Origin: Hortaea werneckii
Taxonomy: Eukaryota; Ascomycota; Dothideomycetes; Mycosphaerellales; Teratosphaeriaceae
Length of the DNA: 64,000 bases
Assembly: GCA_037044905.1 (NCBI GenBank)
Contig: JBAOKB010000020.1
Location: 496,001 to 560,000 of the forward strand
Direction: 5' to 3'
In this document: piece by piece, positions 55,349 to 64,000 of the stretch
Numbering within the stretch: the stretch's first letter is position 1
Layout: each line of letters opens with the position of its first letter
Made by a program: the position numbers and the translations under genes
Notes under the pieces: generated by a model
What the model saw: only the letters and a program-made list of their open reading frames with translations
Told to the model about the DNA's origin: nothing
Databases searched by the model: none

Positions 55349-56259
55349 CTAAGCCGAAGGAGCCGGGGTGACCAGTGTCAGGGAGCCGGCGGTGCTGATG
55401 CAAGAGGCGCCGTTCTGTCAGGAGGTTAGCATGATGCAGATACGACATCCTCAACTTCTTTCGTTCGTTACGAAACTTACAGGGTACGAGTGAGCCGGGT
55501 TGCAGGCGAAAGTCTGCTGGGCTGAGGGGGCCGGCGTCACGAGGGTCAGGGAACCAGCGGTGCTGATACAGGAGGCGCCGTTCTGCCATCATCATCAGCA
55601 AGTTGGATCTTTGGACCTAGTCTATCTCGGTTGCACTAACCGGGTAGGAGTGGGCCGGGTTGCAGGCGAAGTCCTGCTGCGCGGTCACCGATGGCGACGG
55701 CGTAACGAGGGTCAGGGACCCAGCGGTGCTCACGCAGCTGGCGCCGTTGGGGTAGGAGTGAGCTGGGTTGCAGGCGAAAGTCTCCTGGGCGGATGGGGCT
55801 GGTGTCACGAGGGTCAGGGAACCAGCGGTGCTCACGCAGCTGGCACCGTTGGGGTAGGAGTGAGCCGGGTTGCAAGCGAAGTCCTCCTGCGCCGTCACCG
55901 ATGGGGTCACAAGAGTCAGAGAGCCAGCAGTGCTCACGCAGCTGGCGCCGTTGGGGTAGGAGTGCTTGATTTTACATCAGCATATGGAGATCTTGCATTC
56001 TCGATTGCGGGTTGGTTGACTTACTGCCGGGTTGCAGGCGTAGGTCGTCGTGGCAGACGGTGCCGGAGTGACCAGGCTCAGGACGCCGGCAGTCGAGATA
56101 CACTCAGCGCCATTCTTTGTGCTTGTTAGCGAACAGGCAGTCCATGATGCTCGAGACGAGAGAGCCAAGTCGACATACGGGGTACTGGTGAGCTGGGTTG
56201 CATGCTGGTGCTGCGGAGACGGCACCAGCTAGTGCAATGAGAGCTGCCTTGGAGTACAT
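55349..56259 (-). CDS. secreted protein of six cysteine-containing tandem repeats, 220 aa
   Basis: Five exons (56259-56179, 56114-56025, 55964-55641, 55582-55481, 55414-55349) join without a stop to 220 residues. A signal peptide MYSKAALIALAGAVSAAP leads into six copies of a unit of about 34 residues: CNPAHSYPNGASC, STAGSLTLVTP, then PSA-QxxFA. Each unit has two cysteines, so 12 in all. Three introns interrupt units at the same place (YP|NG, phase 0), so units were duplicated with their introns. I do not recognise the family. A cell-surface, adhesin or effector role is conceivable for a small secreted Cys-repeat protein, without direct evidence. Confidence 0.85.
55616..55964 (-). repeat. near-identical coding tandem repeats, about 102-108 bp
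   Basis: Three consecutive units in the large exon, with outlying units in neighbouring exons. GCGCCGTTGGGGTAGGAGTG recurs on the plus strand at regular spacing. Confidence 0.8.
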
Positions 56260-57044
56260 TGCGATGGTGTTGGAGTTTGTGGTCGGCGAAGAGTTGTGTT
56301 GGAGTGGGAAATGCAGCGGTGGGGTCCGGTAAGAGTTGGGAGAGCGTGTAGGGGAATAGTAATGGTATCACGCGAGTCTACGGCACTCTTTATGTTCGGT
56401 CCTGAATCGCTCGCAGACACTTACCTTGCAGCACTGAGCCCCAATTGCCGCGATACTGGGTGCGTCAGGGGACGTTGATCATGGACCGTGGACACGAAGG
56501 GCTTCTGCATCTAGGAGGCACGGCGCTGTACGGTGACAGGCATCTCGTGTTTCTGGGTACGGCAATACAGTGGGCGTGACGTAGATGTTCTTTCCTTGAC
56601 CATCCCGGATGTATCGGCAATACAGCAATAGTCCTCAGAGGACCCTTGCTCACAGCGATTATTGCCCAATGGTAGTGATCGTCGGTACTATTGTTAGAGA
56701 CTCGTATTTGTAGGGCTTCCATGATATTGCCGGAATTGGCCCGAGGTATACCTAAATTGCACTATTTTACCATGAGATCTGTAACGAGTCGAGGACTTAG
56801 AGAAGTGGTCTTATCATGGACATTGAATTTCAAGAGATGTTGTCATGTCCTTGTGTTGCATTAAGCACAGAGGTCTGTACGGCTGTCGCGCTTTTACTGC
56901 CGAATACCAAGGCGACGCGATGTGCAAAAGCTGACTCTCGACCTTCGAAGATTGGTGCGTGTTTTGAACTTTCCTAGTATAGGATACATAATATGTACTG
57001 CTAGCAGGGCGTCGCTGGGGTATACAAAAGGAAGAACCAAGAAT
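56260..57044. other. intergenic, promoter of the repeat protein gene
   Basis: About 785 bp. No supported ORF, TATA box or repeat. Confidence 0.3.
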
Positions 57045-58295
57045 TCATTTCTTCGTGTCGCCGCCAGGCACAGCTGCGTCTTCTGTCTTCTCCCGATCCA
57101 AGGCCTCATTTGCCGGTCCACTCGACGACTCTGCGGTTGTCTCTGTTACATAGACGTGACGGAGATTGCTCTCGCTTTCTTCACCAGGCCCCGTGCCACC
57201 AGACTCTGTTACTTCTGAAGCAGATGCCTGATTGACCAGCTCATTGCGGGAGTCCTCACCAGACTTTTGGCTCTGAAGATGCTCTCCTCTGGCCTTCTCC
57301 GTGTGCCACTTGGACAAGTTCAAAGTCTCATCAACCTCTCGTGTCAGCTTGTTGATCTCCTTGTCCAACGCCTCGTCCTTGTCCTGCTTAGCCTCCTCTG
57401 CCGGTTTCTCGAGAGTCTCCGTGGCGGTCTTTGGTGCTGTCTGAGCCCATAGCTTCTCCAAGTCTTCCAGCCATCCGCAAGCCTTGGCAAACCTCCTAAC
57501 ACCATCGTCGCAGTCTCCAAGAAGCAGGATGTCGTCGGGTTGAGAGCCAATACCGCCGACCCTTTCCTTGTTGATAAGCACTCTTGGCGTCTGCTCTCTT
57601 GTCATTTGGGGCAGGCTAGCGAAAGGCTGCACCGTCAGACTTGTTCCCATGACGATACACAGATCCGCCTGGGAAGGCAGCATGCGGTTCTGGAAGAAAG
57701 CTGCAGGTAGTTGCTCTCCGAAGAAGACAATCTCCGGCTTCACTAGACCCTTGCAGGAATGGCACCTCGGTATCTCCTTGGAATCTATGTGTTTCTTGAT
57801 CTCGTCCTCTGGATATGACTTTCCACACTCAATACAGCTCTGTCGTGCAAATGAGCCGTGTGCCTCGACGATCTTGTCATCTGACACCCCTGCCTCCCGT
57901 TCCAAACAATCGATATTCTGTGTAAAGAGCTTCAACAGCATGCCCTTGTCTTGAAGGAGCTTGATGAAAGAATGCGTGATAGTCGGTCGATATTTGCCTG
58001 GATAGAGCTCATGTGCCAGGGTATAGAACGGCTCCGGATTCTCCCTGAAGTAGCCGATGTCAAAGACTGCTTCTGCGTATGGTAGATTCAACCTCGCGAG
58101 ATTGGCATATAGACCCGTGTCTGGGGAGCGAAAGTCGGGAATTCCTGCGCTGGTCGATATGCCAGCTCCGACCATAACGCAGATCTTGGAGACTTTGCCG
58201 CTCTTAATATATTTCCCCAGTGCTTCCAACGTCCTCCCGCTCAGAGTCTGTGGTGGGACAGACTCGTCCACCGACGAAGACTCCTCGTTTCCCAT
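57045..58295 (-). CDS. Hst2-like NAD-dependent protein deacetylase (class I sirtuin)
   Basis: A 416-residue protein starting MGNEESSSVDE, a possible N-myristoylation context. The sirtuin core runs from about residue 20 to 290: VMVGAGISTSAGIPDFRSP, FTQNIDCLER, EAHGSFARQ (catalytic His), the zinc set CIECGKSYP and CHSCKGLVKPEIVFFGE, and MGTSLTVQPF. A charged tail of about 125 residues with a predicted helix (DKEINKLTREVDETLNL) follows, as in Hst2-type sirtuins. The frame stays open upstream to an ATG at 58460, adding 55 basic residues that do not look like family sequence, so 58295 is preferred. Confidence 0.92.
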   Translation of the reverse strand: MGNEESSSVDESVPPQTLSGRTLEALGKYIKSGKVSKICVMVGAGISTSAGIPDFRSPDTGLYANLARLNLPYAEAVFDIGYFRENPEPFYTLAHELYPGKYRPTITHSFIKLLQDKGMLLKLFTQNIDCLEREAGVSDDKIVEAHGSFARQSCIECGKSYPEDEIKKHIDSKEIPRCHSCKGLVKPEIVFFGEQLPAAFFQNRMLPSQADLCIVMGTSLTVQPFASLPQMTREQTPRVLINKERVGGIGSQPDDILLLGDCDDGVRRFAKACGWLEDLEKLWAQTAPKTATETLEKPAEEAKQDKDEALDKEINKLTREVDETLNLSKWHTEKARGEHLQSQKSGEDSRNELVNQASASEVTESGGTGPGEESESNLRHVYVTETTAESSSGPANEALDREKTEDAAVPGGDTKK

Positions 58296-59230
58296 TCTGA
58301 AGATACGGCCTACGCTGCCTCGGGAGCTGTTCTGTGGCTTTGGTGGTCGGCCAGCCCTCTGGCTCCGGTGCGGCTTGTGTTTTCGACCTATGGCTGCTAA
58401 TACCGCTCTGAAGAAATTGATGGTGTCTGATTCTGCTATTGCAATGCCGCAAGCGAACACGTTTTTGTACCTAATATGAGACTAAGTGGCGAAAGGACTA
58501 AGGAAAAAGAAGTTTGACTGCTAGCACGACGTGAGCTAGGATTTCGAGCTAGTATAAGGTAAGCTACAGCAGTCCGTGGTCTGCGAGGACAACCTACATC
58601 GACCTGATTAGTTCTGCGTTGCTCACACAGATGGTAAAGATAGCGTTCAATGTAAAGCAACACAACTCATTTGCGAGAATGTACCCGATCGAAAGCGGTT
58701 ATTCTGTGGTTTGCCACGCAGTCCATCTTGCGGGTGCGTGAAGTGTAAGAAGTACCCCACGTACTGTACGTCATCACCAGCCACAACGATTGGCAAACAA
58801 GCTTTATACCAACTCCAACCGCCATACAGACGATCACAACGTCGATGTTCCGGTCAATTGCTCCCTTTGGGCCTCCGATCACGTGGCGATATTCGCCGGG
58901 AAATCTTTGAGCCCCACAGGAGCCTTACAATAAAGGTGATTTACCAGATCGGTCAGCGTGCTACATGATGACAGCCAACACCCGCCCACCAGCAGGACCC
59001 GGCTTTCTCAAATTCAACAGGTAAATCCGCCCTTAATCCCTTTGAGCAATCGCGTCCTGCAGTCATCGATGCGGATTACTTGCCGATGGGACCATAACAT
59101 ATTGCGTTCTGCTATTGAGACTTTCCAAGTTTTATATGCAAATGACGCTGGGCCCTTTGTCCACTGCCATTACTCGCGCAATCGGAAAAAATAGAGAAAA
59201 CCTCACCGACCAAACTAACTCTCTTCCAGT
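58296..59230. promoter_or_regulatory. divergent intergenic region, sirtuin / DLH-SnoaL gene
   Basis: Contains the open 5' extension of the sirtuin frame (58296-58460). The rest is featureless apart from short ORFs. Confidence 0.35.
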
Positions 59231-60343
59231 ATGCCACCACGCATCCACGTAACAGCCGACGACGACATCTTCGACCCGGTCATAATCCGACATCTCCGCG
59301 AGGAAGGGTTCGACGCCACTTTCCTGCCCTTCACGGGCGACATAAAAGGCTACCGCGACACATTGCGCCACTTAGCCGACGACCTCGAATTAGGCGACAA
59401 CTACGCCATCATTGCGTACGGAGAAGCGGCGTCGATTTGCCTTGATGCCTGCGTGAAGCCGCAACCCCATCTCGTGGCGCTAGTGGCGTATTATCCGACC
59501 AAGATCGATAACCCCAAGCAAAAGTATCCTTCCCAGCTCGAGATCCTCTGTCATCTCGCCAGCACGCAAGCCTTCGCGCCCGCATTCCCAAGTTACTCGT
59601 ACTCCGGCGTTGAGACGGGATTCGCGGAGCACGATCTCGACAGCTATAACCGCGTGGCGGCTTCGTTAGCCTGGTCGCGAACGCTCGGGGTCCTACGCAA
59701 AGCCTTCAAGCTCGAAGTCGCGCTCGAGGACATCTGGGAAGACAAGTTGCGGCTGAGCTGGGGCACGCAGGATGCCGTGGGGACGATGGCGACGATGGTC
59801 GAGGGGGATCCCTACGTGACGCACGTGCCGACCATGACGGGGGGGATCGGGAGCAAGGAGCTGTTTCTTTTCTACCGGGACCACTTCCTTGGCAAGAACC
59901 CCCCGAGCCTGCAGATGAAGCTCGTGAGCCGGACTATTGGCGTGGATCAGGTCGTGGACGAGATGGTCGTGTCGTTTAAGCATACACAGCAGGTTCCCTG
60001 GTGTCTACCGGACGTGCCACCGACGGGGAAAGTCGTGCACATTGCGATTGTGAACGTGGTCTGCATACGGGGTGGCAAACTATTCCACGAGCATCTCTAC
60101 TGGGATCAAGCGTCAGTCTTAGTGCAGGTGGGGTTGTTAGACCCCAAGTTGGTGCCCAGCTCGTTCAAGAGTAAAGGGTTGAAACGGCTACCAGTCTATG
60201 GAGCGGAGACGGCGAGTAAAGTGCTAGATCCGGAAAGCCAGCCTACTAATGATTTGATATCGGGTTGGAAAGATAGGCCTAAAGGTGACCCGGGAGCGTT
60301 GCCAAATAGGCCGAAACCGGCGCCAGCAGCGGGTCATTCATGA
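59231..60343 (+). CDS. dienelactone-hydrolase-like / SnoaL (NTF2-like) two-domain protein
   Basis: A 370-residue single-exon protein. The N-terminal half resembles a dienelactone hydrolase (VTADDDIFDP, LGDNYAIIAYGEAASICLDA, HLVALVAYYP, FPSYSYSGVETGFAEH). The usual nucleophile elbow Gly-x-Cys/Ser-x-Gly is not intact; the site reads YGEAAS. The C-terminal half is SnoaL/NTF2-like: MTGGIGSKELFLFYRDHFLG, VDQVVDEMVVSFKHTQQVPW, GKLFHEHLYWDQASVLVQVG. Related fusions occur in ascomycetes; function is unknown. The Pro-rich tail is disordered. Confidence 0.82.
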   Translation: MPPRIHVTADDDIFDPVIIRHLREEGFDATFLPFTGDIKGYRDTLRHLADDLELGDNYAIIAYGEAASICLDACVKPQPHLVALVAYYPTKIDNPKQKYPSQLEILCHLASTQAFAPAFPSYSYSGVETGFAEHDLDSYNRVAASLAWSRTLGVLRKAFKLEVALEDIWEDKLRLSWGTQDAVGTMATMVEGDPYVTHVPTMTGGIGSKELFLFYRDHFLGKNPPSLQMKLVSRTIGVDQVVDEMVVSFKHTQQVPWCLPDVPPTGKVVHIAIVNVVCIRGGKLFHEHLYWDQASVLVQVGLLDPKLVPSSFKSKGLKRLPVYGAETASKVLDPESQPTNDLISGWKDRPKGDPGALPNRPKPAPAAGHS

Positions 60344-60661
60344 ATTCGCCAATTGCACTGCTGACCGTCTCTTTGGCCGATTTAAAGTCCTCAACATCGT
60401 GGCCCGCTCTTTCTCTCTCTTACGCCTTGTTTAATGCTTGATCAGATCTGTGCAAACCAGATCGTGGCTCGCGAAGCCCCTTGGCACAGCATCGACGTAA
60501 TTCGTACTGTCACGTTGGCCCTGCAAGCAATGTGCAGCTCGGGAAGCGAGCGATCGCCTATACCCTGGTGCACGTGTAGCACTGCACACTTCGTCCGCAG
60601 ATGCTACAGCCGCGTCAAGCAGTCGTACTTATTGTTCTAAAGCAGCCGTTCCTGGGTGCAT
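60344..60661. other. short intergenic, convergent genes
   Basis: About 320 bp between convergent 3' ends. Nothing recognised. Confidence 0.3.
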
Positions 60662-62133
60662 TCAACCCACGAACTTGCAAGTCGGCAACCTGTAGGTCTC
60701 GATGCTGCCCCAGTAAGGGTACCTGACGCCATTCCATTCATCACGCGACTTCAGATCCGGGACTGCAATATCCGTCCACTCGACGTCCAGACCGGCATCG
60801 AAGAGATCAAGCTCAACGACCTGAGGAATGAATAGTCAGCAATCATGCGGCAACACTAAACGGTGAAAATGAGGACTGATATTCTTACCTTCGTGTACAC
60901 ATCGTAGCACACCTGTCGGTCGGCACCCAGACCGTTGTAGAAGCCGAACTTGCCGTCCTTGTCCAGCAGGGCAATGACATGCTCCGTGAAGAACTCCTTG
61001 AGGTCCTTGTAGTCCTCTGCATAGGTGTCGTAGTAGATTCCATCCAGGACCACACCTTCCTCCACCAACTTAGGCAAGACGTCCTGCCATCGGCCCTCAT
61101 GCACACGCACGTTCTCCTTCTCGTACCAACCCGTCTCCTTCAATCGCTGGATCACGGCGGGGTGTGCCTCAACGATGTGGTGCATCGACGGCTTGTTCTC
61201 CAAGAACATCCTGTCGACGATACCCATACCGTGGCCGACGTTCATGGTTCGCAAGCCAGGCTTGTAAGCCAGTTGATCGGCAGAAGTCTTCATGATCTCC
61301 GTCTCCCAGTCCATCATCACGGCATTGTTGTCCGAATCTAACAGACGATCGCCCGAGTATGTGAGTTCGGACTTGAGGTAATCCTCGTTGTTGACGTTAG
61401 GGTTGGAAAGTGCTGGCTCGGCTACGTGCGAGGAGTCGCCGTTCGCATCGCTCGCGGACATGTCGGGCACACTAGTATCCGCACCGGCCTCGGTCGCCTT
61501 GCCCTCTTCATCGACTTTGTATGATGGGTTCGGAGCAGGTTCGAACCCGGCGGGGATTTCGCTTGCGTCCACACCGTTGCTGGCGGAGTCTGCAGGGCGA
61601 AGACCAGCGTGGGACGGCGGACCAGGCTCAAAGCCGACGATCGCCTCGTCCTCTTCATCGTCTGAGATTTCCTCCTCGAGCAGCTGGTAGTCGTCTAATC
61701 TGCCAAAGAGCAGCTCTGCCCGGACACCAGCGCCGACAATCTCGTTGTAGACTGCCTTCAAACCCAGACGAAGTGCCAGACACCCGGGAGTCTCGTCGTT
61801 GTTGTCCAGCTCATTCCAAATAGCTCCGTTCTCCAAAAGCAGCTTGACCGTTTCCACCGCCGAGTCTTCCGAAAGTGCATTGCTGTGTACGGCGTCTCCA
61901 GCACCATTGACGCCTTCCTCACCTTTCAGCTCCTCGTCAGGCTCGCATGACGCGATTGCGGCGTGGAGCGGCGAGAAGCCTGTGTCTGGATCCTGAATCT
62001 TGGGGCTGCCGATCTTCAACAGCTTTTTCAGGCTCTCGAGGTCATGGTTGGTAGCGGCCAGCAAGACCTCGTCGTTTGTGGTGTTGGTGTCAATGGTGAC
62101 TGCTTCAGCAGCGACGGGCTGTTGCGTAGCCAT
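60662..62133 (-). CDS. RMT2: protein arginine N5-methyltransferase RMT2
   Basis: Type IV arginine methyltransferase that modifies ribosomal protein arginine at the delta nitrogen. Exons 62133-60889 and 60820-60662 (intron 68 nt) join to 467 residues. N-terminal ankyrin-type repeats (DEVLLAATNHDLESLKKLL, TGFSPLHAAIAS, VKLLLENGAIWNELDNN) are followed by an acidic disordered stretch. The AdoMet-binding fold has LRTMNVGHGMGIVDRMFLE, HHIVEAHPAVIQRL, VLDGIYYDTYAEDY and GKFGFYNGLGAD. The second exon supplies LFDAGLDVEWTDIAVP and the conserved end YRLPTCKFVG. N-terminus MATQQPV is the first ATG. Confidence 0.94.
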
Positions 62134-63058
62134 GTCTCACTGCGTCTTTCGGCCGTATTGCAGGAGTAGGGTAAGCAGAGGAAGCGAATTGCTGCAACAG
62201 GCAATACCTGACTTAGTCGCTCGCAGTCTTACTCGCGTTGCAGTACAATAGTGCCTGGATAGGTAATTACTAGGAGGGGCAGTTCTTTTCTTCGCAGAAA
62301 ATACGCCTCCGGCAGTCGGCCAGTCGGCTCTTAATCTCGCCGATGCGCGGGGTGATTGGAGCTGGAGGACATGTGAAGACTTCACGTTTCGCCTGTGGAG
62401 GTGTCTCTTTTGTAGCAGAGAGACCCTACATTCTTATACGCTGAGCAATATTCAATTCTCGAAAAAGAGGAAGAATAGAGATGTCGAAAAGCTATCTCTA
62501 GGACCTCTCTTACCTCTTAAGGCAAGAGCATCTCTATAGCATCTCTATCTCTAGGCTCTGTCGAGTCTCTCTCTTGGCTCTCTCTCGCGCCTCTCGGATA
62601 CTCGGTAAGCGCCGTTAGCGTTGCCCGGTTTCTACCAGTCTCTTTCTAGTAAAAAGGGACTCAAATTCCTGAACATAGAATTATATGGGATCCTCTGTTT
62701 TCTGCAACCTATGGCCGAACCTGAAAATACGGCTCTCGTTATGGTATATATCACTCAACATTCAAGATGATTTGAGGGCCGTGGCTGCTTTATTGCGGAG
62801 GGTGCCCACAGGACACGATGTACGTTCTCACCAAAGTCATGCACGGCGAGATATATCCGCCGGATGTACAACATCATGCATGCCGTCAAGAGACCTTCCA
62901 AGTTGGGAATTCACCTGCCGGCTGGGCCCTGGTTACTCATGCAGTGACTCGAGATCGGCTTGCATCCGCCCCTGTCTTCGACTCACAACGCCAGTAGTCT
63001 TCTCCTGCTTTCATCTCCCCAGTGACCTGTGACATTCCATTTCACAATCATCAACAGG
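62134..63058. promoter_or_regulatory. divergent intergenic region, RMT2 / glutamyl-tRNA synthetase
   Basis: About 925 bp. The stretch 62490-62600 is rich in TCTCTA/CTCTCT words. No gene supported. Confidence 0.35.
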
Positions 63059-64000
63059 ATGTCTCTTATTCAGATCCCAGTCGGCGGGGATGTCGCAGCT
63101 GTGCTCCCTGTCTTGTTAGTAGACTATCACCTTCACCGGACCAGGCAGTCCTCCATCATCCCCAAAAGCTACGCGCCAGCTAACAAGGACTTCTCGATGC
63201 CGATTCTGACCCTGCAAGATGGCACTGGATTGAGCGGCGGAGGTGTCCTAACGCACTTGATAGCGACGCACGCTGGGTTTGAAGCACCAGCAACAGTGAG
63301 TGCGATCTGTGCCGTCCATCCATGTCTTCAACCTGACCATCACCACAGAAATGGGCAAACAGAGCGATTGAATTCTCGAGCGTCGACTTCGCTGTCTTAC
63401 GAAGCCTACTCACTGACCTCGATCGTCATCTCACGCTGCGATCATTCATACACGGGTATGTGCCGGACGCTGACGACTTCGCCATCTGGGGAGCAATACG
63501 AGGCAACAAAGCCGCACGACCAATCCTCCGAAAGTTCACTATCAATGTCGCACGTTGGTATGACCAGATTGAGAGCTCAACACCATGGCTTGAGACCTGC
63601 CTGGAGGAGTTCAACCGGCACTCATCGGACCAGAGGATGGCCGCGAGTTCTTCCGGCGCAAGCTACGAGATTGATCTTCCCAACATGAGTGGACCTGTAG
63701 TGACACGTTTCCCCCCTGAGCCTTCCGGATATCTACACATTGGTCACGCCAAAGCTGCTCTATTGAATGAGCATTTCGCCCATGCACAGCCGGATGGAAA
63801 GCTGATATGTCGGTTCGACGACACAAACCCATCGAAAGAGTCCCAAGAGTTCCAAGATTCCATTCTTTTCGATCTAGGGTTAATGGACGTAGTGCCGGAT
63901 GTGGTATCCTACTCCAGTGACTATTTTCAGGTGATGTACGAACTTGCCTTGGAACTCGTTCAGGCAGGGAAAGCGTTTGCAGATGACTCAGAGCTTGGGA
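63059..64000 (+). CDS. GUS1: cytosolic glutamyl-tRNA synthetase, 5' part
   Basis: Charges tRNA-Glu with glutamate. Exons 63059-63295 and 63349 to the window end. The N-terminal part is a GST-C-like appended domain (FAIWGAIRGNK, WYDQIESSTPWLE). The catalytic domain begins at YEIDLPNMSGPVVTRFPPEP with the class I signature SGYLHIGHAKAALLNE and FDDTNPSKESQEF. The eukaryotic appended domain and the PEPSGYLHIGHAKA wording mark the cytosolic enzyme, not the mitochondrial one. The intron (53 nt, GTGAGT..CACAG) is needed to join the frames. The 3' part lies beyond the window. Confidence 0.93.

Noticed and set aside
55500..56129. Plus-strand ORF of 209 codons with GVGVSRVAGE-like repeats
   Set aside because: Antisense shadow of the six-repeat secreted protein, whose spliced frame has signal peptide, introns and stop in the right places.
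55349..56259. CRISPR-like or satellite array
   Set aside because: The regular repeats are coding units with 34-residue periodicity, and the organism is a fungus.
58296..58460. 55-residue N-terminal extension of the sirtuin
   Set aside because: Open but unlike the family; MGNEESS at 58295 gives the expected start. Kept only as a note.

Overview
The window is nuclear DNA of a filamentous ascomycete (Pezizomycotina, probably a Dothideomycete; the class is an inference). Genes have short introns of about 50-150 nt with GT..AG borders, and intergenic regions hold pyrimidine tracts. A transposon island carries the signature of repeat-induced point mutation (RIP): CpA/TpG nearly absent, TpA in excess. 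Twenty genes are supported, two cut by the window ends. Most gene models were joined here by following reading frame across introns.

Left arm (1-15.8 kb): an NCS1-type nucleobase/allantoin permease (minus, cut, with an 8-nt micro-exon); an NRPS-like adenylation-thiolation-reductase enzyme; a small ORF; an FSH1-type serine hydrolase; a secreted type-B carboxylesterase; an ABC1/ADCK-type mitochondrial kinase-like protein; a CpA-depleted low-complexity stretch with a 61-nt G run; and a Zn2Cys6/PAS regulator of the AcuM/RDS2 (gluconeogenesis) type.

Transposon nest (15.8-33.1 kb): three layers can be read from target-site duplications. An unclassified element with inverted terminal repeats (C) was split by a heavily RIPped Ty3/Gypsy chromovirus (B, LTRs 391 bp, duplication CTATA). 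B was split by a younger, lightly RIPped chromovirus (A, LTRs 402 bp, duplication CTAAG) and by a solo LTR of A's family (duplication ACGAC). A has gag, a canonical A AAA AAC -1 frameshift site, and pol with protease, reverse transcriptase, RNase H, integrase and chromodomain. It also carries an antisense gene for a Zn2Cys6-like, coiled-coil protein. The same antisense gene is recognisable as a RIP-ruined relic at the same place in B, which is the most unusual observation in the window. The nest separates what was probably one divergent promoter between the AcuM/RDS2-like gene and an FMN-binding split-barrel gene.

Right arm (33.1-64 kb): the FMN split-barrel protein; a ceruloplasmin-like multicopper oxidase with altered trinuclear copper ligands; an HsbA-type secreted protein; deoxyribose-phosphate aldolase; a GIY-YIG plus Zn2Cys6 fusion with a questionable 5' end; a degenerate tRNA-Glu-like sequence; a Cir_N-domain nuclear protein; a gene with an in-frame TGA between two coding halves; the ESCRT factor IST1; a secreted six-repeat cysteine protein whose introns were duplicated with the repeats; an Hst2-like sirtuin; a dienelactone-hydrolase/SnoaL fusion; arginine methyltransferase RMT2; and the 5' part of cytosolic glutamyl-tRNA synthetase. 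Most are unlinked housekeeping genes. The only hint of functional clustering is the permease/NRPS-like/hydrolase/esterase run at the left end.
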